From Antedon mediterranea (taxonomy: Eukaryota; Echinodermata; Crinoidea; Comatulida; Antedonidae), in NCBI RefSeq assembly GCF_964355755.1, contig NC_092671.1, forward strand, positions 18,936,001 to 19,000,000: 64,000 nucleotides of DNA, read 5' to 3'. The position numbers and the translations under genes are program-made. Within the stretch, counting starts at the first letter, position 1. Each line of letters starts with the position of its first letter. This document shows, piece by piece, positions 22,376 to 32,595 of this stretch. The notes below the pieces were generated by a model. The model searched no databases. It was not told the origin of the DNA and saw only the letters and a list, made by a program, of their open reading frames with translations.

Positions 22376-22515
22376 AAGGCTCTGTCTACACTTTCAAATT
22401 AGTTTGACAAAAAAAGGGTGTGATGTGCCCAAATATAGTAGTGATATGACATCATCATGTCATATATGGGCACATCACATTTTATTGTCGCATAAAGTTT
22501 TGTTTATTGTAGACA
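22376..22515. mobile_element. MITE copy (same family), fuller length
   Basis: Starts AAGGCTCTGTCTACACTTTC directly abutting the previous copy. The core reads GTGATGTGCCCAAATAT, then a dyad around GACATCATCATGTCATATAT, then GGGCACATCACATTTTATTG. Non-coding, fold-back. Confidence 0.75.
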
Positions 22516-22707
22516 ATTTTTAAGATTCTAAAATATATACACATATATTATTATTAGCAGTTGGTGTATTCATTTTTATTTTTATAGTTAAAATTGACGG
22601 GGAGCTAATGTACAGATATAGCAAATAAGGTTATATTTATTATCAAATATTTCTTTTGTCATTAGGCCCTATAATTAACTGATATTTATTTATATTAACG
22701 AAATTAT

Positions 22708-25700
22708 ATGTTTTCAATTCTAAATATTGATAATTTTAATTATGAAGACGAAAATACAACCGCATTTAACTATAAGGAAAACTATTACTTTAGTATTGAT
22801 ACATTTAAATCCACGTTCAGTCAAACGTCAACTAATAGTTTTTCTATGTTTGCATTAAACTGTAGAAGTATTGTTAACAAATTTGAAGAATTTAAAAATT
22901 ATGTATCCTCTCTCGATTTTGAATTTAATGTAATAGGACTTACTGAAACTTGGCTTTCAAGCAAACATCACCTTGGTTTATATACACTTCCAAACTATAC
23001 ACCTATCTTTAAAAACAGAGAAACCCAGACAGGGGGATGTGTAGCATTGTACATACACTCAAATATATCATATCAAATAAGAAATGACTTGTCTGCTATG
23101 ATAAACGAGGGAGAGTGCATTATAATTGAATTAAAAAATAATGATAAATCAATTATATGTGGAATAATCTACAGGCCCCCTAAAGCCCATATTCCAACAT
23201 TTAATAATCAACTTAGTGAATTAATGCACATGATAAACAATGAAAATAAAAAGGCATACCTTATGGGTGACTTTAACCTAGATCTACAAAAATATAACTG
23301 TGACAATAATGTTCAAACTCACGTAGACAACATGCTAACAGAATCTTTCATTCCACTAGTTAATAAACCCACCCGAATCACAAAAGATACCGCAACAGTA
23401 ATTGACAATATTTATACAAATTATCAGGAATTCCAAAATATTAACACAGGGATATTAGTTAACGACATATCTGACCACTTTGCAGTTTTCTGCATGGATG
23501 ATTCAGAAAATTATTCATTACCACGATCAGAAAAATTTATAATAAAAAGAAGCTATACTGATCAACAAAAACGGCAATTTAGACTTGAATTACAGGGCTA
23601 TGATTGGCAATATGTAACTAGCATTGAAAATTCGAATGAATCATATAAATGTTTCTCAGATTCTTTAAAAACAATGATAGATAAGCATTTCCCACTAAAA
23701 AGAGTTAGGTTAAAAGTAGATACAATTAAATCCCCGTGGATAACATATGGAATTCAAAAATCTCTTTGTACCAAAAATAAATTATACATCAAATATAAAC
23801 AGAAACCAACAGATATAAATAAATCTAAATATAAGAAATATAAGAATAAGTTAACATCAATAATAAGAGAAAGGAAAACTACTTATTACAAAAATGAATT
23901 TGAAAAGCACAAGAGTAATATAAAGAAAACATGGGGTGTCATAAACTCATTATTAGGTAGGATGAAACATCAAGACATGCCTCAAAAAATGAAAATCAAC
24001 TCCCATCAACTTAATGACCCAACATCCATAGCGAATGCGTTTAACACATACTTTATAAATATAGGTGACCAAATGACAGGTGATGATAACCGTAATAGTA
24101 ACACCGAATATAAAATACAACATGACATTTTGAATTCAATGTTTTTTAGAGCTGTATCCGAGTCCGATATCATTAAATACATTAATGACTTAAATGTAAA
24201 TAAGTCAAGTGGTTGTGATGACATAGGTACCATTTATATAAAAAATAACTCAGATATACTGGCTAAACCGTTATCTCATATAATCAATGTATCCCTTCAA
24301 TCGGGTGTATTTCCTTGTCAACTAAAAATTGCTAAAACAATTCCTGTGTATAAAAAAGGAGCAAGGGAGAACATAGAAAATTATAGACCGATATCGATAT
24401 TACCATGTATATCTAAGGTATTTGAAAGGGTCGTATATGACCAAACAATCGCTTTTTTGTGTAAATATGATATGTTACATGAATCTCAATATGGATTCAG
24501 GGCAGGTCATTCAACTAACCACGCCCTCCTACAAGTCCTTGATAAAATAACAACAGCCGTTGACAACAAGCAATTTATGATTGGCGTATTTTTGGATTTA
24601 TCCAAGGCGTTCGATTCGATAGATCATGAATTATTGCTCACAAAATTGCCCCATTATGGAATAAGAGGCGTGGTTCTTGATTGGTACCGAAGCTACCTTA
24701 GAGAAAGACAACAATTCGTACAAATTGGGAAGTGTCAGTCTGTAACCAAAATAATAAAACAAGGCGTTCCACAAGGGTCAATCCTTGGACCCCTGCTGTT
24801 TTTGATTTTCATAAATGACATGTTTTCTGTAAGTAATGTCGTTGATTTAATAATGTTTGCAGATGATACGAATATGTTTTTACAACACAATGATATCGTC
24901 ACTGCCTTTACAATAATGACAAATGAACTAAATAAAATTGAGAAATGGTGTAAAACTAATAGATTAACTATTAATACAACCAAGACTACGTATATGTTAT
25001 TTAGTGGAAAGAATACCAACATTGACACATCCCAATTTGTACTTTCAATAAATAGAGTTTCAATAGACAGAGTACCATATACTAAATTTCTCGGTGTCGT
25101 CATTGATGAGAAACTGAACTTTAGACACCATACAAATGCAGTTTCTTGTAAAGCATCCTCAATAATTGGTGCCATGTGTCATATAAAAAAATTAGTATCT
25201 ACTGAAGTGTTACTTACCATATACAAGACACTTATATTACCAGTGTTGACATATGGTATTATTGTATGGGGTGCGGGGAACAAAGACAATTTGGATCGCC
25301 TTCTATTGCTTCAAAAAAAAGCTCTTAGGATCATTTGTAAGGTAGACTTTCATCATCCCTCTTCTCAGCTCTTTGTGAAAACGGGCACATTTAATATATT
25401 TGATTTGTATAAAAACAGTGTTTTAAATTTTATGTTTAAATACCAAAAAGGACAACTTCCAAAATGTTTTAATTCTTTATTCAATTTATTTGATAATTAT
25501 CATACATATAACACTCGAAATAAAGACAATTATTGTATAAAATTAAAATCAACTAATATGGGTCAGCAAAGTATAGCATATAGAGGACCTAAGCTATGGA
25601 ATCAACTTATAAGAAATATAAGAGAGAGTGAAAATATATCAATATTTAAAAAACTATTACTAAATAAGTGCATTAATAGTTATAAAGAAACAATATATCT

Positions 25701-25743
25701 ATGCGAAAACAACATTTGTAAAATATGTCTAACTTTAACTTAA
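22708..25743 (+). CDS. Intact non-LTR retrotransposon endonuclease/RT (1011 aa)
   Basis: An uninterrupted 1011-residue polyprotein. Residues about 45-265 form an apurinic-type endonuclease: ALNCRSIVNK, GLTETWL, GIIYRPP, MGDFNLDL and the catalytic ISDHFAVF. A linker follows (SPWITYGIQKSL; KKTWGVINSLLG). Reverse transcriptase spans about 500-790: IPVYKKGARENIENYRPISI, YGFRAGHSTNHALL, VFLDLSKAFDSIDHELL, GVPQGSILGPLLFLIFINDM and catalytic FADDTN, with the thumb ending PVLTYGIIVWG. Jockey/CR1/L2 superfamily by motif style. No ORF1 is seen upstream. About 240 bp beyond the stop, the DNA ends in ATCA-rich short repeats (near 25990-26030), which looks like the element's 3' tail. The open frame suggests a recent insertion and possible activity. 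It lies in the presumed intron after the LDLa-CUB exon. Confidence 0.9.
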   Translation: MFSILNIDNFNYEDENTTAFNYKENYYFSIDTFKSTFSQTSTNSFSMFALNCRSIVNKFEEFKNYVSSLDFEFNVIGLTETWLSSKHHLGLYTLPNYTPIFKNRETQTGGCVALYIHSNISYQIRNDLSAMINEGECIIIELKNNDKSIICGIIYRPPKAHIPTFNNQLSELMHMINNENKKAYLMGDFNLDLQKYNCDNNVQTHVDNMLTESFIPLVNKPTRITKDTATVIDNIYTNYQEFQNINTGILVNDISDHFAVFCMDDSENYSLPRSEKFIIKRSYTDQQKRQFRLELQGYDWQYVTSIENSNESYKCFSDSLKTMIDKHFPLKRVRLKVDTIKSPWITYGIQKSLCTKNKLYIKYKQKPTDINKSKYKKYKNKLTSIIRERKTTYYKNEFEKHKSNIKKTWGVINSLLGRMKHQDMPQKMKINSHQLNDPTSIANAFNTYFINIGDQMTGDDNRNSNTEYKIQHDILNSMFFRAVSESDIIKYINDLNVNKSSGCDDIGTIYIKNNSDILAKPLSHIINVSLQSGVFPCQLKIAKTIPVYKKGARENIENYRPISILPCISKVFERVVYDQTIAFLCKYDMLHESQYGFRAGHSTNHALLQVLDKITTAVDNKQFMIGVFLDLSKAFDSIDHELLLTKLPHYGIRGVVLDWYRSYLRERQQFVQIGKCQSVTKIIKQGVPQGSILGPLLFLIFINDMFSVSNVVDLIMFADDTNMFLQHNDIVTAFTIMTNELNKIEKWCKTNRLTINTTKTTYMLFSGKNTNIDTSQFVLSINRVSIDRVPYTKFLGVVIDEKLNFRHHTNAVSCKASSIIGAMCHIKKLVSTEVLLTIYKTLILPVLTYGIIVWGAGNKDNLDRLLLLQKKALRIICKVDFHHPSSQLFVKTGTFNIFDLYKNSVLNFMFKYQKGQLPKCFNSLFNLFDNYHTYNTRNKDNYCIKLKSTNMGQQSIAYRGPKLWNQLIRNIRESENISIFKKLLLNKCINSYKETIYLCENNICKICLTLT

Positions 25744-25984
25744 TTAATTACATTTTTGTATATATTCTGAGACTGATGTATATATATATGTTATATTATA
25801 GTACGTTGTATTTTCCTTCATTTATTTACTACATGAAAACATTTTTTGTAATATATTTGTAAATTTATATTTTAAGTTAGGGTGCCACAGATTAAAAGCT
25901 TTGCTTGCTTGTGGTTATCCTGTTTTTCACACTTTATTGTACTTAATCTTTTATTTATATTTTTAAGAATGTTGTGTGAAAAAT

Positions 25985-26035
25985 AAAAGAATCAATCAAT
26001 CAAAAAAAATCAATCAAATTGATTTGTGGATAATA
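25985..26035 (+). repeat. ATCA-type 3' tail of the non-LTR element
   Basis: AATCAATCAATCAAAAAAAA followed by further TCAATCAA units marks the probable 3' terminus of the retrotransposon above. Confidence 0.7.
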
Positions 26036-26119
26036 TATCAACTAATGCTGTCTACAGCAAACATTTGTTTATTTATTTATTTGTGGTAATCTAAATCTGT
26101 TTGTTTACATCCTGTAGGA

Positions 26120-26570
26120 TCGGTTTGGACCTTATTTTGGAGCAAAATCAATCCTCTTGAATCCATTCTAAGGCGTTCCATGCGATACAATGTCAAAATG
26201 TTGGCTACAACATACATATCTGGGACATTTTGTAGGTCATTACCTGGTCAGAAAATGAGTCTGGATTTTGTAAGCTATGCAGCAATCAGGTAATTGAAAC
26301 TACAGACCATTTTCTATTTGAATGTTCAAACCCTAAGCATGTAAGAGATAACTTACTAAACAATGATTTATTGTATTGTGGTTATGATAGGCCTATATAC
26401 TGGGAGAATTTTAGAAGTTGTATTGTTGAATACCAACATCATATTTTACTTGATGACGTTTATTTAGAATTTCCATTTTGAGAAAATATGTGAAATTGTT
26501 GACTATCACTTTAAACAATACTTAACTGCTGCATTGAGACATAGAAAGACTACACTTATATAATATATAA
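26120..26570 (+). mobile_element. 3' fragment of another non-LTR element (RT zinc motif)
   Basis: A plus-strand frame near 26270-26400 encodes CKLCSNQVIETTDHFLFECS followed by NPKHVRDNLL. This matches the C-terminal zinc-binding motif (C..C...H...C) that follows the RT domain in Tx1/L1/I-type elements. Frames before and after it are broken. Confidence 0.6.
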
Positions 26571-26615
26571 ATATTTACCGCCCACCATTTTATCTACTAA
26601 CTTTTATTTTACCAT

Positions 26616-28190
26616 TTAATTAATTGATTGTCTTATCCGAAAAATGCGGCCAGTTTGGTTCCTTTTAAATTTTTCAGTAGAATCAACCAATGAACAAGAT
26701 TTTCCGCAAAGGTGACTGCCCAAATTGTGGCTGTCATGAGAGTTAATTTCACTCTTAAATTGGGATCTGACTAATATATCACGAAGGTTGGGAGGTCTAC
26801 GAAATGCAATAATGGGTGGTTCCGGAAAAACAGTCCTGAGACGTTCTGTGGACTGTAGAATGGGCGTATGTTTCTCAATAATAGCCCGTAATGGAGGCAA
26901 CCCAGGGTGATAGGTTGTGACCAATGGCACTCTGGTCGAATTTGGCTGACGTGGTTTGCACGTCAGTGTTTGACTTTTGGCTTTCTTTATAGCACTTTCG
27001 ATGTATTCCTTCTTGTAATTTCTATTCCGGAGAGGTCCGGTTAGTTCTTCGGTACGATTCTGAAAATCTAAATCTGAAGAAGAGATACGTCTGATACGTA
27101 ATGCTTGACTGTACGGTATGTTTTTAGTACAGTGTCGGGGATGACAACTGCTAGGGAGCAGGTACATATTTTTATCCGTGGGTTTACGGAATGGGTCAGT
27201 TTTGAGTGTACCATTTTCTATGGTCACTGTAGTATCCAAAAAATCAACGCTACTTGTGGATTTGGTAGCTGTAAATTTGATAGTTGGGTGTGCTGAATAA
27301 ATATTGAGATGAAAAAATTCAAAATTATCTTCACCATGGGTCCAGATCATGAAGATGTCGTCAATGTATCTAAACCAAACAAGTGGTTTATTAGGTTGGA
27401 GGGACAGAAAATTGGCCTCAAATTGTCCCATAAATAAATTTGCAAAAGTTGGCGCCATGTTTGTGCCCATCGACGTGCCTTGAATTTGAAGGTAATGGTC
27501 ATTTCCAAAAATAACATTGTTGTTGGTTAAAATCAACATGACCAGTTCTGGTACATGAGCTTTAGTATTGGTTAATTTTGCGGATAAAGTCCGTGGAGTC
27601 CTGAATGTATGAAGGGAGATCAGTCACATATGGTCTTAGTAAATCATCCACATATTCAGAAATTTTCTCTGTAGCAGTGCCATTGCCCGAAATAATGTGT
27701 CTACCAGGATTGCCTGCTTTGTGGATTTTAGGTAGGAAATCTGCCTGGAACTGGATTGACCTGTGCCAAATGAGGTCCAATCTTAGGATCGATGGAGTGT
27801 TTTTTTACCATCACAGAAACAGATTTGGCTACCTTATCCGCAATTTCCGGGGTGGGATCCGTTGTAATGAAGAGGATTGTTTAGCTTTCTTAAGGACTCC
27901 TCTTCATAAAATTTGATGTTTATAGAAACAGCGGGTTTAATGATGATATCATTACGCTGACGCAATGGCCTGCCTCTCTTGTTTTGAGAGATTGTCACGT
28001 TTATCAGAACTCGGGACAACGATTTTTAGATGGATTCCATGAAATTTTTGGTTTAAATTTGTTAACGTTGCCTTCGTTTTGCGTGGTGCTGCTGTCTGAA
28101 TCAGCAAAAAAATTACGTAATAGTAATCTTCTGGAGAAAGAAGAAAGAAATCTCTCATAATCGCGTCGAGCATAGCTCATTGGCGAAAGT
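26616..28190 (-). mobile_element. Penelope-like element, frameshifted and truncated
   Basis: Minus-strand reading gives an N-terminal region (28004-28240 and 27834-28019) and finger motifs at 27562-27780 ([38 protein letters not shown]). The main RT frame (26616-27539, 307 codons) carries QIQGTSMGTNMAPTFANLFM, catalytic WFRYIDDIFMIW, and the Penelope signature YLLPSSCHPRHCTKNIPYSQ, then ALRIRR. It ends shortly after HLCGKSC, so the GIY-YIG endonuclease of full-length Penelope elements is missing. At least two frameshifts separate the pieces. Not functional. Confidence 0.88.
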
Positions 28191-28217
28191 TCCGTATTTT
28201 TTAATTGTATGAAAAAA

Positions 28218-28285
28218 TGTCTCTGACGGGATTCGAACAACCTCTCGCTTACAGGACGAGTATCATACCACTAGACCACAGAGCT
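28218..28285 (-). pseudogene. tRNA-like sequence (degenerate, Thr-UGU-like)
   Basis: On the minus strand this segment has a perfect box A (TGGTCTAGTGG) and a 10/11 box B (TGTTCGAATCC). It also has a five-pair anticodon stem (CTCGT/GCGAG) around loop CCTGTAA, giving anticodon UGU but with C instead of U at position 33. The acceptor strands are partly complementary (5 of 7 pairs). The T stem cannot form: about four bases are missing before the TTCGAAT loop. It is therefore a tRNA pseudogene or tRNA-derived SINE head rather than a working tRNA. The foldback element begins at the very next base. Confidence 0.55.
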
Positions 28286-28639
28286 ATGGCAAGCCAAGTC
28301 CGCCAAAAGTCCTCAATCCATACCATTCAACAACAATACATTCATGTAAACAATCAACGTGAACCTACATCATTCACCGTCCAGCCACACCATTTGTTAT
28401 CATTTCATTCAATTCATTGTCAAGTAAAACCATTCATTGTCAAGCCATGCATTGTCATGTGAAATCATTCATCGTCAAACCAACCCATTCATCGTGAAGT
28501 CACATCGGTCGCCGTCAAGTCAAACGATTCATCCAAAAATCATTCATCGTGAAGCCAGATCGTTCATCGCGAAACCAAACCCTTCACCATGAAGTCAAAT
28601 TGTTCATCGCCAGACCAATCACCGTGAAGCCAAACCAAT

Positions 28640-29485
28640 CATTATGAATCTATTTGTTTCATGACCAAGCCAAACCGTTCGTCTTCAAGTCATTCATCGT
28701 TACGTCATTCATCATTAAGTCGTTCGTCCACGAGTCATTCGTCTCTAAGTCGTTTTTCGTTACGTTATTCGTCTTCAAGTCGTTCGTGCTTAAGTCGTTC
28801 ATCTTCAAGTCGCTCGTCCTAGTCATTCATCATTTAAGTCAGTCATCAGTAAGTCAGTCATCATTAAGTCATTCATCATTAAGTCATTCATCATTAAGTC
28901 GTTCGTCCTCAAGTCAGTCATCATTAAGTCATTCATCCTCAAGTCGTTCATTCTCAAGTCGTTCGTCCTAAAGTCATTCATCATTAAGTCATTCATCATT
29001 AAATCATTCATCATTAAGTCGTTCGTCCTCAAGTCGTTCGTCCTCAAGTCATTCATCATTAAGTCGTTCATCATTAAGTCATTCATCATTAAGTCGTTCG
29101 TCCTCAAGTCGTTCGTCCTCAAGTCATTCATTATTAAGTCATTCATCATTAAGTCGTTCGTCCTCAAGTCATTCGTTCTCAAGTCGTTCATCATTAAGTC
29201 GTTCATCATTAAGTCATTCATAATTAAGTCGTTCGTCCTAAAGTTGTTCATCATCAAGTCGTTGGTCCTCAAGTTGTTCATCATAAAGTAGTTTGTCCTC
29301 AAGTTGTTCATCATCAAGTCGTTCGTCTTTAAGTCATTCGTCTTCAAGTCATTCGGCCTAAAGTTGTTCATCATCAAGTCGTTCGTCTTCAAGTCGTCCG
29401 CCCTCAAGTCATTCATCATAAAGTCGTTTGTCCTCAAGTTGTTCATCATAAAGTCGTTTGTCCCCAAGTCGTTCATCGTCATGCA
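28640..29485. repeat. 15-bp tandem array, left arm
   Basis: More than 50 degenerate 15-bp units beginning AAGTC, mixing CATTCATCATT and CGTTCGTCCTC endings. Because the unit is five codons long, long stop-free frames appear on both strands; they are not evidence of a protein. Confidence 0.9.
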
Positions 29486-29875
29486 CCAATGATTGCACTA
29501 CCGATTTGAAGATTTGGACGATTCTATTATTGATAGGGCAGCGAAAATAATCGTACTGCATTTATTTTTATGTAACTCATTGATGTATGTAACTCTTCAC
29601 AAAATAATAACAATAATAACTTAAAGCCAGGATCTCAATTTTAGCTACAAAATCGATGAAAGACAGAATTTCAATACAAAATGCTTGTATTATAGCACAA
29701 TTGCTTACTTTAAAAACTCAATACTGTACTAACTCCACGTCAGATCTGACTCATCTATCCAATTTTACAGTATTCCTAGATAACACAGGCTATAAAACTT
29801 TCTTATTCCACACCACAAAACCCACAAAATGGACCATTTGTTATGGAAACCTAGATAAAGGAGGTACAGTCTTAA

Positions 29876-30860
29876 TTAATTAAGATATTAATTAATCAAC
29901 ATTGCGCCTATGTGCAATTTTTTTTCGCGACCCAAACAATGTATTATTGATAAAAAGTTTCACCATCGGAGAAGATTTTACGACCCATCAATTTTTTGTT
30001 GACCCAAACGGCGCCATAGACCACCACTGTGGATTTCATTTTCATTATAGAGACTCTTCACTCTCAGCGTAGGAGAAAAGAAAAATATCTCCCCTAATAA
30101 TATTCCATAGAGATAAAAACAACTTTATATCAAAAGACATAAGGACTTTAAATTTATACAATAAAGGTTTTGTGATAGTCAAGATGTACCTGCACAAATC
30201 CTTATTGTGCGTTTTTGCAAATAAATATTACTAATTTGTGTTACTTCAGGACTTTTCTAGGGAATATGTTAGTTGTATGTTAAAGTGTTATAATGATGGT
30301 AAAATATGTTGAGAAAGATAAATACTTTAATTTACTTTTACAACAACATAGAAACAATATTAGAAATGCTATTCGTTGAGGCTGTCGACATAAGATAATA
30401 TAATACTAAACGAAATTTATTTTTATTTTTACATGTTTAATTAAATCCATGTTTAATTAAATCCTTATCAATTTTAATTGTTAGGGATTTATAAAGTATA
30501 TTGTTTTAAAAACGTTTAGTGACAATTAACTTGAACCATGTCGTGTACATATTATTTTCCAATTCATTATTGATAATTGTTGTTGTTATTTTTTGTATGT
30601 GAAACAAAAGGAGAAATTGAGGTCATTATAACAAGAAACACATTGCTTTCTGTCATCAAGGTATAATTTAGGTTGATACCATAAAGTTTATATGATCCCT
30701 AGTCAAAAATCTCACATGGGCACCCAATTGTTGCCTTTAGTTACATGTAGCGATACTCTAAAAGCAGTATTATTATCTTATTGTATTTAAGTTCATATTT
30801 ACTAGTAGCTTGTATATCCTCAATGATCATATCATTAGATTTTACACATTCCACACTCTG
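29876..30860. other. Unique centre of the foldback element
   Basis: About 1 kb between the inverted arms, AT-rich. No open frame or known domain was found. Two GACCCAAAC motifs occur near 29930 and 30001. Confidence 0.6.
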
Positions 30861-31244
30861 AATTAATCTCCTCTATCTAGGTTTCCATAATAACTGGTCC
30901 ATTTTGTGGGTTTGTGGTGGGGAATAAGAAATGTTTATAGCCTGACGTGTTATCTAGGAATACTGTGAAATTGGATAAATGAGTCAGATCTGTGTAGTTA
31001 GTATTGAGTTTTAAAGTAAGCAGTTGTGTTATAATTAATAAAAGCATTTTGTATTGGAATTCTGTGTTTCATCGATTTTGTAGCTAAAACTGAAAATCTG
31101 GGCTTAAGTTATTATTATTTTTTTAAGAGCTACATGCATCAATGAGTTACATAAAAATAAATGCAGTACGATTATTTTTGCTACCCTATCAATAATGGAA
31201 TCTTCAATCGGTAAACAAAGTCGGTAGTGCAATCATTGGTGCAT

Positions 31245-32130
31245 GACGATGAACGACTTGGGGACAAATGACTTGGGGACAACCGACTTGATGATGAACA
31301 ACTTTAGGACGAATGACTGAATGATAAACGACCTTATGATGAATGACTTGAGGGCGATCGACTTGAAGGCGATCGACTTGAGGGCGAACGACTTGATGAT
31401 GAACGACTTGGAGATAAACAACTTCAAGACGAACGAATTAAGTCTGTATTGCAATCATTATGACGATGAACGACTTGGGGACAAACGACTTGACGATGAA
31501 CAACTTTAGGACAAATGACTTGAGGACAAACGACCTTATGATGAATGACTTGAGGGCGAACGACTTGAAGACGAACGACTTGATGATGAACAACTTGAGG
31601 ACAAATGACTTGACGATGAACAACTTTAGGACGAACGACTTGAAGACGAACGACTTGGGGACGAACGACTTGATGGTGAACAACTTGAAGACAAACGACT
31701 TTATGATGAACCACTTGACGACCAACGACTTGATGATGAACAACTTTAGGACGAACGACTTAATGATGAATGACTTGAGGACGAACGACTTCATGATGAA
31801 TGATTTAATGATGAACGACTTAATGATGAATGACTTTAGGACGAACGACTTAATGATGAATGACGTAACGATAAATGACTTGAGTACGAACGACTTAATG
31901 ATGAATGACTTAATGATGACTGACTTAATGATGAACGACTTGAGGACGAACGACTTGAGGACGAACGACTTGAAGACGAACGACTTAAGGACGAACGACT
32001 TGAAGACGAATGACTTGAGGACGAACGACTAGAAGTCGAACGACTTTGAGACGAACGACTCGAGGACAAACGACTTAATGATGAATGACGTAACGACGAA
32101 TGACTTGAAGACGAACGAGTTGGCTTGGTC
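31245..32130. repeat. 15-bp tandem array, right arm
   Basis: Mirror image of the left array (GACTTGATGATGAACGACTT-like units). Unit order is not identical to the left arm, so the arms have diverged by unit gain and loss. Confidence 0.9.
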
Positions 32131-32595
32131 ATGAAACAAATAGATTCATGGTGATTGGTTTGGCTTCACGGTGATTGGTCTGGCGATGAACAATTTGACT
32201 TTGTGGTGAAGGGTTTGGTTTCGCGATGAACGATCTGGCTTCACGATGAATGATTTTTCGATGAATCGTTTGACTTGACGGCGACCGATGTGACTTCACG
32301 ATGAATGGGTTGGTTTGACAATGAATGATTTCACATGACTATGCATGGCTTGACAATGACTGGTTTTACTTGACAATGAATTGAATGAAATGATAACAAA
32401 TGGTGTGGCTGGACGGTGAATGATGTAGGTTCACGTTGATTGTTTACATGAATGTATTGTTGTTGAATGGTATGGATTGAGGAGTTTTGGCGGATTTGGC
32501 TTGCCATACAGAGCCATATGGTATTTTCACAGATTTTTACCCACCAGATACATTCTCTCATACAACAAACTCCCTCACCATCAGGGGAGGCTTAA

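Larger units (their letters stand above)
28286..32508. mobile_element. Foldback (TU-like) transposon with 1.6-kb inverted arms
   Basis: The arms 28286-29875 and 30861-32508 are reverse complements, starting ATGGCAAGCC and ending GGCTTGCCAT. Each arm has three parts. The outer zone (about 350 bp) is irregular. The middle zone (about 850 bp) is tandem 15-bp units such as AAGTCATTCATCATT and AAGTCGTTCGTCCTC. The inner zone (about 380 bp) is non-repeated. The flanking 8-mers ACAGAGCT (28278-28285) and ACAGAGCC (32509-32516) look like a target duplication with one mismatch. From memory, sea urchin TU elements have the same plan of long inverted repeats with 15-bp tandem outer repeats and 8-bp target duplications. 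No transposase is visible, so it would be non-autonomous. Confidence 0.85.

Noticed and set aside
28218-28285. Functional tRNA-Thr gene
   Set aside because: T stem cannot form, U33 is replaced and the acceptor stem is imperfect; kept only as a tRNA-like pseudogene.
31460-32032. 190-codon NDLRT/NDLMM repeat protein
   Set aside because: Frames stay open because the DNA unit is 15 bp; several frames on both strands are open. No start context or splice evidence.
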